The notes under the pieces: model-generated | Told to the model about the DNA's origin: nothing | What the model saw: only the letters and a program-made list of their open reading frames with translations | Databases searched by the model: none | Program-made: the position numbers and the translations under genes | Part shown: positions 26,253 through 35,057 of the stretch, piece after piece | How positions within the stretch are numbered: the stretch's first letter is position 1 | Layout of the letters: the number at the start of each line of letters is the position of its first letter | Assembly (NCBI GenBank): GCA_942493075.1 | Contig: OW818681.1 | Coordinates: 1,674,001-1,738,000 of the forward strand | Length of the DNA: 64,000 nt | Direction: 5' to 3' | DNA from: JBBQYD01 sp942493075 | Lineage (GTDB): Bacteria; Verrucomicrobiota; Verrucomicrobiia; Limisphaerales; UBA8199

Positions 26253-26732
26253 ATGGGTCTTCCATTTAAAGCCATAGCCGCTATGTCCCTGAACCGCGTC
26301 ATCGGTTCAGGAAACCGTATCCCTTGGCACCTCCCGGAAGATTTTAAATGGTTTAAGGCCATGACGACCGGAAACGTGATTGTCATGGGCCGCAAGACTT
26401 TTGAATCTATCGGACGTCCACTGCCAAATCGAACCACAGTGGTTCTCTCGCGCGGCGGTAAAGAAATACCCGGGGTCACGGTTCTGCGCGATCTCGCAGA
26501 ATTGAATCCCGCCGATCCTGAATGGGAGGGACGCAGCGTTTTCATTTGCGGTGGCGCCCAGATTTATTCGCAAGCACTGCCGCTTTGTTCCGATCTCTAC
26601 CTGACCTTGGTGTCTCGCGTGGTAGAGGGTGATACCTTCTTCCCAGCATTTGAATCAGAGTTCGTCCTCAAGGAAGAAGTGAAGAACTGCCCGGAGTTCC
26701 GCATCTTGCATTATGCTCGGGCTCTAATCTGA
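26253..26732 (+). CDS. folA: dihydrofolate reductase
   Basis: A 159-residue enzyme that reduces dihydrofolate to tetrahydrofolate, the partner reaction to thymidylate synthase. Typical blocks are KAIAAMSLNRVIGSGNRIPWHLPEDFKWFK, VIVMGRKTFESIGRPLPNR, TVVLSR, VFICGGAQIYSQALP, LTLVSRVVEGDTFFP. The catalytic acidic residue (Glu in HLPED) is present. The ATG at 26253 has GAAGGA 5 nt upstream; a GTG at 26238 is an alternative. It is near thyA, as in many bacteria, but separated by the PEP-CTERM gene. Confidence 0.96.
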   Translation: MGLPFKAIAAMSLNRVIGSGNRIPWHLPEDFKWFKAMTTGNVIVMGRKTFESIGRPLPNRTTVVLSRGGKEIPGVTVLRDLAELNPADPEWEGRSVFICGGAQIYSQALPLCSDLYLTLVSRVVEGDTFFPAFESEFVLKEEVKNCPEFRILHYARALI

Positions 26733-26738
26733 TTCGCA

Positions 26739-26772
26739 CAAAAAAAGAGCCGCTCCTCCTTGGATAGCGGCT
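26739..26772 (-). terminator. intrinsic terminator of the M16 peptidase gene
   Basis: On the minus strand a 7-bp stem (AGCCGCT with AGCGGCT, loop ATCCAAGGAGG) is followed by CTTTTTTTGTG, a classic Rho-independent terminator. It starts 65 nt after the stop at 26838. In the plus direction no T tract follows, so it would not efficiently end folA transcription. Confidence 0.85.
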
Positions 26773-26837
26773 GAGAATCTGTTGGCGCGATCAAGCTACT
26801 TGATTGTGTCCAGATTGACATGGGGACAACACCCCAC

Positions 26838-29399
26838 TCATTCCGGTGCGACGATCGAAACCACACACAACTCCGGTCGCAGATACTTCTCCGCTGCGCT
26901 CTTGACCTGATCCCGGGTGACAGCTTCGAGTTTGGCATCCTGCCGATCGCCGAACTCATAGCCAAAGCCATAGAGTTCATCCAGGGATTGAGCAAGCGCC
27001 AGAGACCCCAAGTCCTGCCGGGCGATCTTGCGCTGGCCAATCAACTTGGCCTTGGCACGGCGCAGTTCGTCTTCAGTCAGGCCTTCACCTCGCAAGAGTT
27101 CCGCCTCCCGGAGGATCTCACGCTCCACCTGCTCAAGCTTCTCCGGCGCTGTGCCGGCGTAAAACGCAAGATAGCCAGGGGCGACTCCAACGAAACTCTG
27201 AGCGCCGACATAGTACGCCAGACCAAGCTCGTCGCGGACCCGTAAGAAGAGACGGGACCCGAGATCGCTGCACGCTTCCTGAAGCAGTTCCAAGGGATAC
27301 CGGTCTTCATTCTCCATGGACGTGCCTGGAAAGCCGATCACCAGCACAGCTTGCTTTTTGTCCTTATGCTCTACAACGCGGGCTTGTCCGGAAAATGGAG
27401 TGGCAAGACGCGTAAAGGCGGGCGCGTTGGCTTTAGCTTTCCATTGGCTGACCGCTCGCTCAACTGCCGAGTGCACTAATTCGGTTTTTACGTCGCCGTA
27501 GATGGCGAGGACACAGTTAGTGGGAGTAACAAACTCGGCGTGGAAAGCTTTGAGATCTGCTGCGCGCATTCGTTCCAGGCTTTGTTCGCTCCCGATCGGG
27601 TCCAAGCCGTAACCCTGGGCGCCGAACAGGTTACGGCGCATCGTTTTAACCGCGCATTGAAGCAGTTGATCGCGCTGAGCCCGCACGGCGGCAAGCTGGA
27701 CCTCTTGCTCGCGCGCAAAGGCTTCCTCGGGAAAAGTTGGATTCAGCAGGACATCTGTGACCAGATCCAGGCCAATCGCGAAATCCGGGCTGAGAACCTC
27801 CGCATTCACGCCAAAGCTATTATTTCCACCGTAGCTGTCGATGCTGCCACCGATGGATTCGATGGCTTCAGCAATCGCTTCGGAGGATCGCGCGCTGGTG
27901 CCTTTAAGCAACAGTTTGCCCATCATCTGAGTGATGCCGCTGTTGTCGTCGCTTTCTGCCAGCACACCACCGCGGAAGACTGCACGAAACTCCACGAATG
28001 GCAGGCGATGGTCTTCTTTGACCAGGAGCGTCAGTCCGTTTGGGAGGACGATCTTTTGAACCGCCTGGTCATTGGCCTGGCTTTGCGTGGTTTCTCTCGC
28101 GGGTGTGGCGCCCTCCGGCAGGAGAGCATAGAGTGTCCGTCCATCGGGGTTCAGGTACTTCCTGCATACACGCTGGAGATCATCCGATGTCACGGCTTGC
28201 ACCGCCCGGAGGTAGCGCTCTGAAAAATTAAGATCATTAGCTGCGAGCCACGAGCCGCCCAGATCCTGGGCCTGGCCTTGCATGGTCTTGCGGCTCGCTA
28301 AGGTGGCTGAGATGAACTGTTTTACTGCTTTGCTCAACTCCTCTGTGGTGATCGGATTGGTTTCAAGCCTCGCTAATTCAGCCAGTACCGCATCACGTGC
28401 GGGGACAAACTTGTCCGCATCAACGGTGGCACTCATCCCAAAAAGACCAGGTGCACCCGGGCTGTAGGTCCAGGCATCTACCGTGTGGACCAACGCCTGT
28501 TTCTCCCGGACCTGCCGGAAGAGTCTTGAACTGCGGCCGTTTCCGAGGACCACAGCCAATACGTCGAGGGCAGGAATATCTGCATGCCGAAGGTCAGGGA
28601 TATGCCAGGCAATGTGGAAGTAACCCAGCTCAATGGGTGCCTCCTCGATTACCTCGCGGGCCGCCGTTTGACGGGGTTCCTCGGGCAGAACCTGTGGAGC
28701 CATCGGACGCGCCTTGTTCCTCGCATAGGCTTCTTTGATCTGGTTTAGCACGGCCTGCTTCTCAACATCCCCGGCCACCACGAAAAACACATTGTTGGGA
28801 GAGTACTTCTCCCGGTAGTAACTGAGAATATCGTCGGGTTTCAGCTCGTTGAAAATATCATGGTATCCGATGATCGTGAACCGATAAGGGCTGCGGGTGT
28901 AGGCTGTCTCGAACAGACGCCGGCTGGCGCGGCGGCCCGGATCATCCACATTCATATCCATCTCGCGGAGGATGACCTGCTTCTCCTTCTCCATCTCATC
29001 AGGGGGGAGGGAAGCGTTCTGCATGATGTCGCAGAGAATGTCGATGGCCACGCTCGTGCCGGAACTTGGGACATCAATGTGGTAAACGGTGCGGTCAAAG
29101 GAAGTGTAGGCGTTCATGTAACCACCGGCTTCCTGGACCTCCTGGTCAATGCGGCTGCCCGGGCGTGTTGTGGTTCCCTTGAACAGCATATGTTCGAGCA
29201 CATGCGATAGGCCGGCACCCAGCCACTTGCCTTCGTGAATGCTTCCAGCCAGGCACCACGCCTGCGCTGATACCACTGGAGCGCTGTGATCTTCCCGGAC
29301 AATGATGGTTAGCCCATTGTCCAGATGGGTGACCGTCACTCCCGGAGGGATGGCCGGAAGCTCACGAGTGGAATCTGTGGATACAGTCAGTCCGATCAT
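26838..29399 (-). CDS. double-domain M16 (pitrilysin-like) zinc peptidase
   Basis: An 853-residue protein of two tandem M16 halves. The first half has the inverted zinc motif HVLEH (in GLSHVLEHMLFKGT), with the distal Glu region DEMEKEKQVILREMD, so it is catalytically competent. The second half begins around residue 430 (KIVLPNGLTLLVKEDH). It has GITQMMGKLLLKG where HxxEH should be, so it is a non-catalytic partner half, the usual arrangement in fused M16 enzymes. No signal peptide is evident, which leaves its cell compartment open. It is followed by a strong terminator and stands alone in its transcript, with 73 nt separating it from the Minf_1886 gene upstream. Confidence 0.93.
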   Translation of the reverse strand: MIGLTVSTDSTRELPAIPPGVTVTHLDNGLTIIVREDHSAPVVSAQAWCLAGSIHEGKWLGAGLSHVLEHMLFKGTTTRPGSRIDQEVQEAGGYMNAYTSFDRTVYHIDVPSSGTSVAIDILCDIMQNASLPPDEMEKEKQVILREMDMNVDDPGRRASRRLFETAYTRSPYRFTIIGYHDIFNELKPDDILSYYREKYSPNNVFFVVAGDVEKQAVLNQIKEAYARNKARPMAPQVLPEEPRQTAAREVIEEAPIELGYFHIAWHIPDLRHADIPALDVLAVVLGNGRSSRLFRQVREKQALVHTVDAWTYSPGAPGLFGMSATVDADKFVPARDAVLAELARLETNPITTEELSKAVKQFISATLASRKTMQGQAQDLGGSWLAANDLNFSERYLRAVQAVTSDDLQRVCRKYLNPDGRTLYALLPEGATPARETTQSQANDQAVQKIVLPNGLTLLVKEDHRLPFVEFRAVFRGGVLAESDDNSGITQMMGKLLLKGTSARSSEAIAEAIESIGGSIDSYGGNNSFGVNAEVLSPDFAIGLDLVTDVLLNPTFPEEAFAREQEVQLAAVRAQRDQLLQCAVKTMRRNLFGAQGYGLDPIGSEQSLERMRAADLKAFHAEFVTPTNCVLAIYGDVKTELVHSAVERAVSQWKAKANAPAFTRLATPFSGQARVVEHKDKKQAVLVIGFPGTSMENEDRYPLELLQEACSDLGSRLFLRVRDELGLAYYVGAQSFVGVAPGYLAFYAGTAPEKLEQVEREILREAELLRGEGLTEDELRRAKAKLIGQRKIARQDLGSLALAQSLDELYGFGYEFGDRQDAKLEAVTRDQVKSAAEKYLRPELCVVSIVAPE

Positions 29400-29472
29400 A
29401 ATATATCTGATCCAAGCCTGCCCAATAACTTAAGGCAGGAATAGAAAGGGTGTTGAGGGCGAGAGATATGCC

Positions 29473-29895
29473 TCACGCCCGGGTTGGTTCCTCACTAGGG
29501 CTGGACAACCGGTGAGAAGGCAGAAAAGGCTTTCGGAACGCGTCCTTGAAATCGTAACCGGTTCTAAAATCTTCGCGGCTGTCCTTTTCAGTCTTCGCCA
29601 GTATTCCGAACTCAACCATGTTAAAGACGATCTCTCCAAAATCCTGGCAGCGAACAATTCCCCATTCTTCCAGAACCGTCATGGTCATCGGACCAAACTG
29701 GTTGAGGGCAAACTCACGAATTCCTGACAGCAACTCCTGCCCGGAGACATGCCGAACTCGTCCACGATCATCTTTGCCGATTGTCTTCTGAGTATGATCC
29801 AGGGCCTCCCGCACGAATTGATATGCGTCGCGTGAGTAACGCGGATCTTTGGCCCGAATCAAATCTAATGCCTCATCAAAACTAACTTCTTGCAT
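29473..29895 (-). CDS. Minf_1886 family conserved protein
   Basis: This 140-residue protein matches in wording the planctomycete/verrucomicrobial conserved family called Minf_1886 (TIGR04138): FDEALDLIRAKDPRYSRDAYQFVREALDHT, HVSGQELLSGIREFALNQFGPM, EEWGI, DFGEIVFNMVE, EDSREDF. Function is unknown. The ATG at 29895 follows directly after the TAA of a 42-codon ORF (TAACATG), so translational coupling is likely. The frame stays open to 29937, but the extra residues are not family-like. Its presence is one of the better taxonomic clues in this window. Confidence 0.87.
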   Translation of the reverse strand: MQEVSFDEALDLIRAKDPRYSRDAYQFVREALDHTQKTIGKDDRGRVRHVSGQELLSGIREFALNQFGPMTMTVLEEWGIVRCQDFGEIVFNMVEFGILAKTEKDSREDFRTGYDFKDAFRKPFLPSHRLSSPSEEPTRA

Positions 29896-29896
29896 G

Positions 29897-30025
29897 TTAA
29901 GGGTGTGAAACGGCTGTTGTCTGGGGCGGATGCGCAATGCGCCATGTCTTTACAGCCCATCCGAGGACCAGCAGACAAAGAATAAAACAGAGAACGAGTT
30001 GCTCCTGTTTCGTCAGGCGGTTCAC
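29897..30025 (-). CDS. possible small membrane protein coupled to the Minf_1886 gene
   Basis: A GTG at 30025 opens 42 codons. The protein has a short polar start (NRLTKQEQ), one hydrophobic helix (LVLCFILCLLVLGWAV), then a basic tail (KTWRIAHPP). The TAA is one base from the Minf_1886 ATG, which has no Shine-Dalgarno of its own, so reading this ORF would supply ribosomes to it. The GTG itself lacks a clear ribosome-binding site. The start resembles small verrucomicrobial proteins preceding a ComEA-like region, but no such domain is present. Predicted from sequence only. Confidence 0.5.
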   Translation of the reverse strand: MNRLTKQEQLVLCFILCLLVLGWAVKTWRIAHPPQTTAVSHP

Positions 30026-30108
30026 AGGGCAAGAATAGCACGGTTTAACTCACCGAACAATCCCGTTTTCATGCCGAGTGCGTGCGCACAGCTTGGCTTG
30101 TCAAAGAC

Positions 30109-31140
30109 TTAGGCCAAATACACGTCGCGAGGGTTCGCCGGGTAAGGCAGTGCCGCGTTCTGGGTGGCAATGGTCTCTTCCCGAGTGAAAATGGAATCCC
30201 TTGTGGCGGCCATTTCCTTCAGTTGGCTTACAGCCACTGTATCCAGCGGCTCATACTTTTTGGCCGCTTCAATTGTGCGATCCAGCAGATCCAGGAACGA
30301 TGGCGGAATGCCAGTAGCCACAGGCTTTTGCGAAAGCGCAAACCGCATGGCCAGCTCGATGTCCCGTGGCTCTTCAACCGTCCGATACCACCACTCACGA
30401 GTGCGTTGGACATCCTTGGGCCAAGCGCCCCAGGAGAGTGGCTTTATTGCGATTACCCCGGCACCTTGTTCGGCAGCCAGCGCCAATACTTCTTTGCCAA
30501 ATCCACGGTTGTAGAATTCCACGAAGTTGATGGGGAACATCACCGTATCAAACCGGAACCCTTTCATCACCTCGAGGGCTGATTTCGTTGTGTGCGCGGA
30601 GTAGCCAATGTGCTTGATTTTTCCCTCCTCCTTGGCCTTGAGAATGGCCGAGATTGCCCCGTCAGCTCCCAATGCCTGTTTGGCTTCCGACGCCCGAACC
30701 AGATGGTGAAGCTGATAAAGATCAAAGTGATCGGTTTTCAATTCGCGCAGGGAATTCTCAAGTTCCTTGCGGCAGCCCTCCGCATCCCGCTTCTTGGTTT
30801 TGCAGGATAGAAAAATCTTGGATCTGTCGATTCCTTGCAGGCCGACCCCCATTTTGGTTTCACAACGGCCTTGTCCATATGCTGGTGCAACGTCAAAGTA
30901 ATTCACCCCGCGTTCAAATGCGTCATGGATCGCTTTGGTGCATTTTTCCTGCTCCAGATCCGCCAACGCAAGACCGGGAAAGCCAACTATAGAGAGCTTA
31001 ACTCCGGTCTTCCCGAGTGTGCGCCGGGGGAGACCGGCTACCTTTTCCAAAGGCTCATCAGCCCAGAGAAGGTCTGGCCAGGCGAAAGCGGCCGCTCCAG
31101 CGGCGCCGCCAATTGTCTGCAGAAAAGTTCTACGTTTCAT
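30109..31140 (-). CDS. Tat-exported aldo/keto reductase
   Basis: A 343-residue protein with a twin-arginine signal (MKRRTFLQTIGGAAGAAAFA). The AKR barrel follows: RRTLGKTGVKLSIVGFPG, the catalytic Asp and Tyr in NYFDVAPAYGQG, catalytic Lys in FLSCKTKKRD, and the His in DLYQLHHL. This matches the 'aldo/keto reductase, Tat-type' proteins common in planctomycetes and verrucomicrobia, with unknown substrates. Codon use and composition do not differ visibly from neighbours. It stands alone with about 157 nt on its 5' side to the sigma54 activator gene. Confidence 0.92.
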   Translation of the reverse strand: MKRRTFLQTIGGAAGAAAFAWPDLLWADEPLEKVAGLPRRTLGKTGVKLSIVGFPGLALADLEQEKCTKAIHDAFERGVNYFDVAPAYGQGRCETKMGVGLQGIDRSKIFLSCKTKKRDAEGCRKELENSLRELKTDHFDLYQLHHLVRASEAKQALGADGAISAILKAKEEGKIKHIGYSAHTTKSALEVMKGFRFDTVMFPINFVEFYNRGFGKEVLALAAEQGAGVIAIKPLSWGAWPKDVQRTREWWYRTVEEPRDIELAMRFALSQKPVATGIPPSFLDLLDRTIEAAKKYEPLDTVAVSQLKEMAATRDSIFTREETIATQNAALPYPANPRDVYLA

Positions 31141-31297
31141 AGGCGTGCAAAATGACGGGAGGTTGTACCTGCTGCGAAGTCCGGATTGGGATTGCGTTGC
31201 CGCACGAGCTGACTCTCACCTAAAACCTGTTCGGAAGCAAGTCGATCGATGTCGCCTTATCGGTCCCGTCGCTCCCGATCATATTGCTGGCGCACTT

Positions 31298-32947
31298 TCA
31301 ATTTACCCGGGAGCTCGGTCTCGGTGGCTTGATTCCATACTTCTTCATGCGTGAGAAGAGGGTGGTCGGTTTGACTCCGAGCAGTTCAGCCGCCCCGTTG
31401 GCGCCCATCACCTTCCAATTGGCGCAACGCAGCGCCGCCAAAAGATTCTCCCGGTCGCGCTCGCGCATCTCTGCTTCGGTTTGAAAGGTCTGGCCAGCTC
31501 CCATACCCGGAGCGGGTCTTGAGCGGGGCCTGTCAGTCATGCCAGCCGCGTAAGTCACCGGCAGATCAAATTGTAACGCCCCACCCCGTGCCAGAATAAC
31601 AGCCCGCTGGATGACGTTGCGCAATTCTCGAATGTTTCCCGGCCAATGATACGCCTGTAGTTGGGTGATTGCCGCCCGAGTTAGGCGAGGACTTGCACAA
31701 CGCATTTCCCGTGCTGAAAGGTCGCAGAAGTGCTTGGCCAGGACCGGAATGTCCTCTCTTCGCTCGCGCAGTGTGGCAACCTGGATCGGAAACACATTCA
31801 GACGGTAAAAAAGATCCTGACGAAACCGGCCAGCCGCGACCTCCTGTTTCAGCTCTCGGTTGGTCGCGCCAATAATGCGGACGTCCGCCAGGCGGGTTCG
31901 GTCATCCCCCACGCGTTCATACCGTTTTTCCTGAAGCACTCGCAGAAGTTTGCCCTGTAATTCCAACGGAATCTCCCCAACCTCATCCAGGAACAAGGTC
32001 CCGCCTTCCGCTGTTTCAAAGCGACCCGGCCGGTCACGCACCGCCCCGGTGAACGCGCCTTTGACGTGCCCAAAGAATTCGCTCTCGTAAAGCTCTCGCG
32101 GTATGGAAGCACAATTCACGCGCACCAGTGGTCGCTCCTTGCGAGGGCTGCGGCGGTGGATCTCACGAGCGACGAGTTCCTTGCCTGTACCGGTTTCGCC
32201 AAAGATCAGAACCGAGGCATCGGTGGGTGCAACCAGATCGATCTGAGTTACAACTTGCCGCAACGCATCGCTTTGGCCGATCAAATCTCCAAACGCTTTG
32301 GCTTCTATGACTTCCTCCTGCAGATAGGTGTTCTGGAGTTCCAGTTGCGCCTTCAAATTCTCAATCTCCTCAAACGCGCGCGCATTGGCTATCGCGGCAC
32401 CCAAAAACTCAGCAAAAACCTTCCCCCACACGTGTGCCTCGTCTGAAATGCACTCGCGGGTGTATCCCGCGATAACACCCAAAACCTCGCCCTTGAATTT
32501 GATGGGGGTTGCTCCACAAGCCATGATCCGTTCCGCTCGCATCCAATCTGTTGCCTCTGACTCGGAGCCGTCCTTCGTCAGATCCCTGTGCATGATTTGC
32601 TCTCCGGTCATCGCAGCTTTTCCAATAAAGCCGCTTCCCAAAGGGACCCGCTGATTTGCCGGCAGAAAATGCTGGGCGTTACTTGGTGAACCATCCAGAG
32701 ACTTGCCATTCGATGCGACCAGGTGGAGACAGCGTGTGGGCTCAGTGCAACCACCACTTTGTGCGCACGTTTCGCAGCGATCCCCCTTGTTGAGCAGCCA
32801 GATTTGCAGACATGCCATGTCTGGCCGTTCAAGTGCGCGGGATACCAATCGTTCGAGCAAGGTGCTGAGTGAACGTTCCTGAGCAATTTGCAGCAAGAGA
32901 TGGGGGGCGAAGTTGGTATCGAGGCGACGCTCGGCGTTCGGTTCCAT
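31298..32947 (-). CDS. GAF-domain sigma-54-dependent transcriptional activator
   Basis: A 549-residue enhancer-binding protein. Residues ~15-195 form a GAF-type sensor with a cysteine cluster (CETCAQSGGCTEPTRC) that might bind a metal or respond to redox state. A short coiled coil (EIENLKAQLELQNTYLQEEV) leads to the AAA+ domain: Walker A GETGTGKE, GAFTGA in HVKGAFTGAV, Walker B TLFLDEVGEIP, and RQDLFYRLNVFPI. A Fis-type HTH is at the end (WKVMGANGAAELLGVKPTTLFSRMKKYGI). It has no receiver domain, so it probably senses a ligand directly, like FhlA or NorR. It is divergent from the RND operon across 178 nt, and that operon is its most likely target. Confidence 0.95.
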   Translation of the reverse strand: MEPNAERRLDTNFAPHLLLQIAQERSLSTLLERLVSRALERPDMACLQIWLLNKGDRCETCAQSGGCTEPTRCLHLVASNGKSLDGSPSNAQHFLPANQRVPLGSGFIGKAAMTGEQIMHRDLTKDGSESEATDWMRAERIMACGATPIKFKGEVLGVIAGYTRECISDEAHVWGKVFAEFLGAAIANARAFEEIENLKAQLELQNTYLQEEVIEAKAFGDLIGQSDALRQVVTQIDLVAPTDASVLIFGETGTGKELVAREIHRRSPRKERPLVRVNCASIPRELYESEFFGHVKGAFTGAVRDRPGRFETAEGGTLFLDEVGEIPLELQGKLLRVLQEKRYERVGDDRTRLADVRIIGATNRELKQEVAAGRFRQDLFYRLNVFPIQVATLRERREDIPVLAKHFCDLSAREMRCASPRLTRAAITQLQAYHWPGNIRELRNVIQRAVILARGGALQFDLPVTYAAGMTDRPRSRPAPGMGAGQTFQTEAEMRERDRENLLAALRCANWKVMGANGAAELLGVKPTTLFSRMKKYGIKPPRPSSRVN

Positions 32948-33000
32948 GGCCGTTTAACGATAAAACATTACTACGAAAAAATCAACATGCTAAACGAAAA

Positions 33001-33052
33001 TACGTGTACACGAAAAGTCGTATGAATAAACCGCCGTAACTGTAAACACGTA
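33001..33052. promoter_or_regulatory. inverted TACGTGT/ACACGTA elements in the divergent promoter region
   Basis: TACGTGT at 33001-33007 and its inverse ACACGTA at 33046-33052 are 38 nt apart. The first forms a perfect 10-bp palindrome CGTGTACACG (33003-33012). The sites lie between the sigma54 activator and the thioredoxin-RND operon, in the position expected for an enhancer or operator. Binding by the adjacent activator is inferred, not shown. Confidence 0.45.
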
Positions 33053-33125
33053 AGAATCTGTGATAGAGTGTGTTATGAGATATTTAATGAGATGGCATTG
33101 AAAATGTTAATGTTGTTCCGGGGTC

Positions 33126-33482
33126 ATGGAACAAAAACATTTGATTTCCGAAATTGGAGAGCACGTTTTTGAGGATGAGGTTTTGCGTTGTACACAACCT
33201 GTCCTGGTGTCATTCGAGGCGCCATGGAGCAGACCCTGTCAGGTCGTGCACTCGGCTTTGCAGGAGCTAGCCAAGGTCTGCGAAGGCAAGGCCCGGGTGG
33301 TGCGGGTGAATGTGGATGACAATCCCGATCTGGGGCTGTGGTATGACATTCAAGCGGTGCCGACCCTGATGTGTTTTGTGGGTGGGCAGGAGCGTGCGCG
33401 GATCGTGGGCACCGCCAGTTTGGAGGCCACATGGAAGAAGGTTGGCCCTTTTGTTGGGGCCATCCATACGGAGGAGAAGTAA
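33126..33482 (+). CDS. thioredoxin-like protein with altered active site
   Basis: A 118-residue thioredoxin fold: PVLVSFEAPWSRPCQVV, then VVRVNVDDNPDLGLWYDIQAVPTLMCFVGGQ, including the conserved cis-Pro (VPT). The canonical WCGPC is WSRPC: the nucleophilic first Cys is Ser. A dithiol exchange reaction is therefore not possible, although the second Cys could still form mixed disulfides, or the protein may act as a binding/chaperone module. No signal peptide, so cytosolic. It begins the plus-strand operon; its stop is one base before the ATG of the next gene. Confidence 0.9.
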   Translation: MEQKHLISEIGEHVFEDEVLRCTQPVLVSFEAPWSRPCQVVHSALQELAKVCEGKARVVRVNVDDNPDLGLWYDIQAVPTLMCFVGGQERARIVGTASLEATWKKVGPFVGAIHTEEK

Positions 33483-33483
33483 G

Positions 33484-33798
33484 ATGTTTGTGAAAGACAA
33501 TGTGAGTTCAGGATTATCGAAGTATTCGGGCAGGAAGAATCTGCATCGAGCGAACTTCTTTTGTGAAGCGTCCGGGGCAGGGGAAGTGAGGCTGGCTGGT
33601 GATTTCAATGGATGGGATGGGGCGGCCAACCCGATGAGCCGTATGCCGGATGGGAGATGGATGGCGAGTTTAGAGCTGCCGCACGGGGCGCATCGGTATA
33701 TATTTTTAGTTGACGGCAAGCCAACTCTGGACCCGAATGCTTCAGGGAAGACTCGCAATGACCAGAACGAGGTAGTCTCGCTGATTTTTCTGAGCTGA
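33484..33798 (+). CDS. CBM48/AMPK-type glycogen-binding domain protein
   Basis: A stand-alone 104-residue early-set domain: ANFFCEASGAGEVRLAGDFNGWDG, then MPDGRWMASLELPHGAHRYIFLVDGK and DPNASGKTRNDQNEVVSLIFL. This is the glycogen-binding/isoamylase N-terminal module (E-set), as found in AMPK beta subunits and branching enzymes. No catalytic domain is attached. The ATG at 33484 is one base after the thioredoxin-like stop; the upstream open frame overlaps that gene and is not used. The RND adaptor gene follows after 41 nt. A role in coupling energy or carbon state to efflux is speculation. Confidence 0.88.
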   Translation: MFVKDNVSSGLSKYSGRKNLHRANFFCEASGAGEVRLAGDFNGWDGAANPMSRMPDGRWMASLELPHGAHRYIFLVDGKPTLDPNASGKTRNDQNEVVSLIFLS

Positions 33799-33839
33799 GC
33801 GCCTCCAGAACAATTTTTGTAATAAGAGATAGGAAAACC

Positions 33840-35045
33840 ATGTTAACAAGGAAAACTCAGGGCTCCCTTAGCGGGCCTTTAACGTTGATTTTTTTGGCCG
33901 CACTCAGCCTGGTGCTGACAGTCGGCTGTAAACCTAAGCCACAGGCGCCGCCTGCGGCTCAAGTGCCTGAAGTGGTCACCGTGCAGGTAGGCTCAGGGGA
34001 GTTGGTTTTAACCACAGAGTTGCCGGGGCGAACCTCCCCGTTCCTGATCGCCGAAATCCGGCCCCAGGTGAACGGGCTCATTCAAAAGCGGTTGTTTGAG
34101 GAAGGCTCGATGGTGAAGGCCGGCCAGGAGCTCTATCAGATCGATCCGGCGCCCTTCCAAGCCGCTCTCGACAATGCCCGTGCTGCTCTGGGACGGGCGG
34201 AGGCAAATCTGCCGGCCATCCAGGTGCGAGTGAATCGTTACAAGGATGCTCTGGCGGATAGGGCTGTCAGCCAGCAGGATTACGACGATGCCGCTGCGGC
34301 GTTGAAGCAAGCGCAAGCCGATATCAAGTACTATCAGGCCATGGTTGAAACGGCCAGCATCAACCTGAAGTACGCGCACGTGGTGTCCCCAATCTCCGGC
34401 CGAATCGGGAAGTCAACTGTCACTGATGGCGCAATCGTCACAGCCTATCAGCCGACCCCTTTGGCGACCATTCAGCAAATGGACCCGATCTATGTGGACG
34501 TGCCGCAGTCAGCTACGGAGTTGCTCAATCTGCGCCGCCGCCTGGAGCAGGGAGTGATCAAGCTTAACGAGGAGAGCCCCAACGCGGTGAGGTTGATCCT
34601 GCCCGATGGGAAGGAATACCCCCACGAGGGAGCTCTACAGTTCCGTGATGTTTCCGTTGATCCCACAACCGGCTCGGTGATACTGCGAATGGTGTTTCCA
34701 AATCCGGATGGCGTGCTGTTGCCTGGCATGTTCGTGCGTGCGCAAGTCAAAGAAGGCATGGATGCAGATGCGATTACCATTCCGCAACAAGCTGTCTCGC
34801 GTGATCCTAAGGGACGTCCGGTCGCCTTCGTGCTGGAGGACGGAAAAGTCGCTCAACGGCTTCTGACGGTGGATCGGGCGATTAAGGACAAATGGCTGGT
34901 GACCTCTGGTTTAAAGGCCGGGGACCGGCTGATTGTGGAAGGCATACAGAAAGTGCGCCCGGGTGTGCCTGCCAAAGAGGCGGCCCCAGCGGCCCCTAAA
35001 TCAGGAGCAGCGCAGCCATCCACTCCCACCAATTCGACCAAGTAA
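33840..35045 (+). CDS. RND efflux periplasmic adaptor (membrane fusion protein), lipoprotein
   Basis: A 401-residue adaptor of the AcrA/MexA type. The signal ends in a lipobox (LTVGC), predicting lipid attachment at the Cys. Features in order: the barrel-sandwich hybrid start (ELPGRTSPFLIAEIRPQVNGLIQKRLFEEGSMVKAGQ), LYQIDPAPFQAALDNA, the alpha-helical hairpin (~residues 110-170), KYAHVVSPISGRIGKS, and the beta-barrel and membrane-proximal regions. A GAGATAGGAAAA site precedes the ATG. It is 12 nt upstream of the RND permease gene. Confidence 0.95.
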   Translation: MLTRKTQGSLSGPLTLIFLAALSLVLTVGCKPKPQAPPAAQVPEVVTVQVGSGELVLTTELPGRTSPFLIAEIRPQVNGLIQKRLFEEGSMVKAGQELYQIDPAPFQAALDNARAALGRAEANLPAIQVRVNRYKDALADRAVSQQDYDDAAAALKQAQADIKYYQAMVETASINLKYAHVVSPISGRIGKSTVTDGAIVTAYQPTPLATIQQMDPIYVDVPQSATELLNLRRRLEQGVIKLNEESPNAVRLILPDGKEYPHEGALQFRDVSVDPTTGSVILRMVFPNPDGVLLPGMFVRAQVKEGMDADAITIPQQAVSRDPKGRPVAFVLEDGKVAQRLLTVDRAIKDKWLVTSGLKAGDRLIVEGIQKVRPGVPAKEAAPAAPKSGAAQPSTPTNSTK

Positions 35046-35057
35046 GCGAGGCTTTTC

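Noticed and set aside
33092..33125. sigma54-like -24 text TGGCATTGAAAATGTT before the thioredoxin-like gene
   Set aside because: The -12 element lacks GC, and the implied start of transcription would leave only about 8 nt before the ATG, too short for the GGGG ribosome-binding site. Kept as a search target only.
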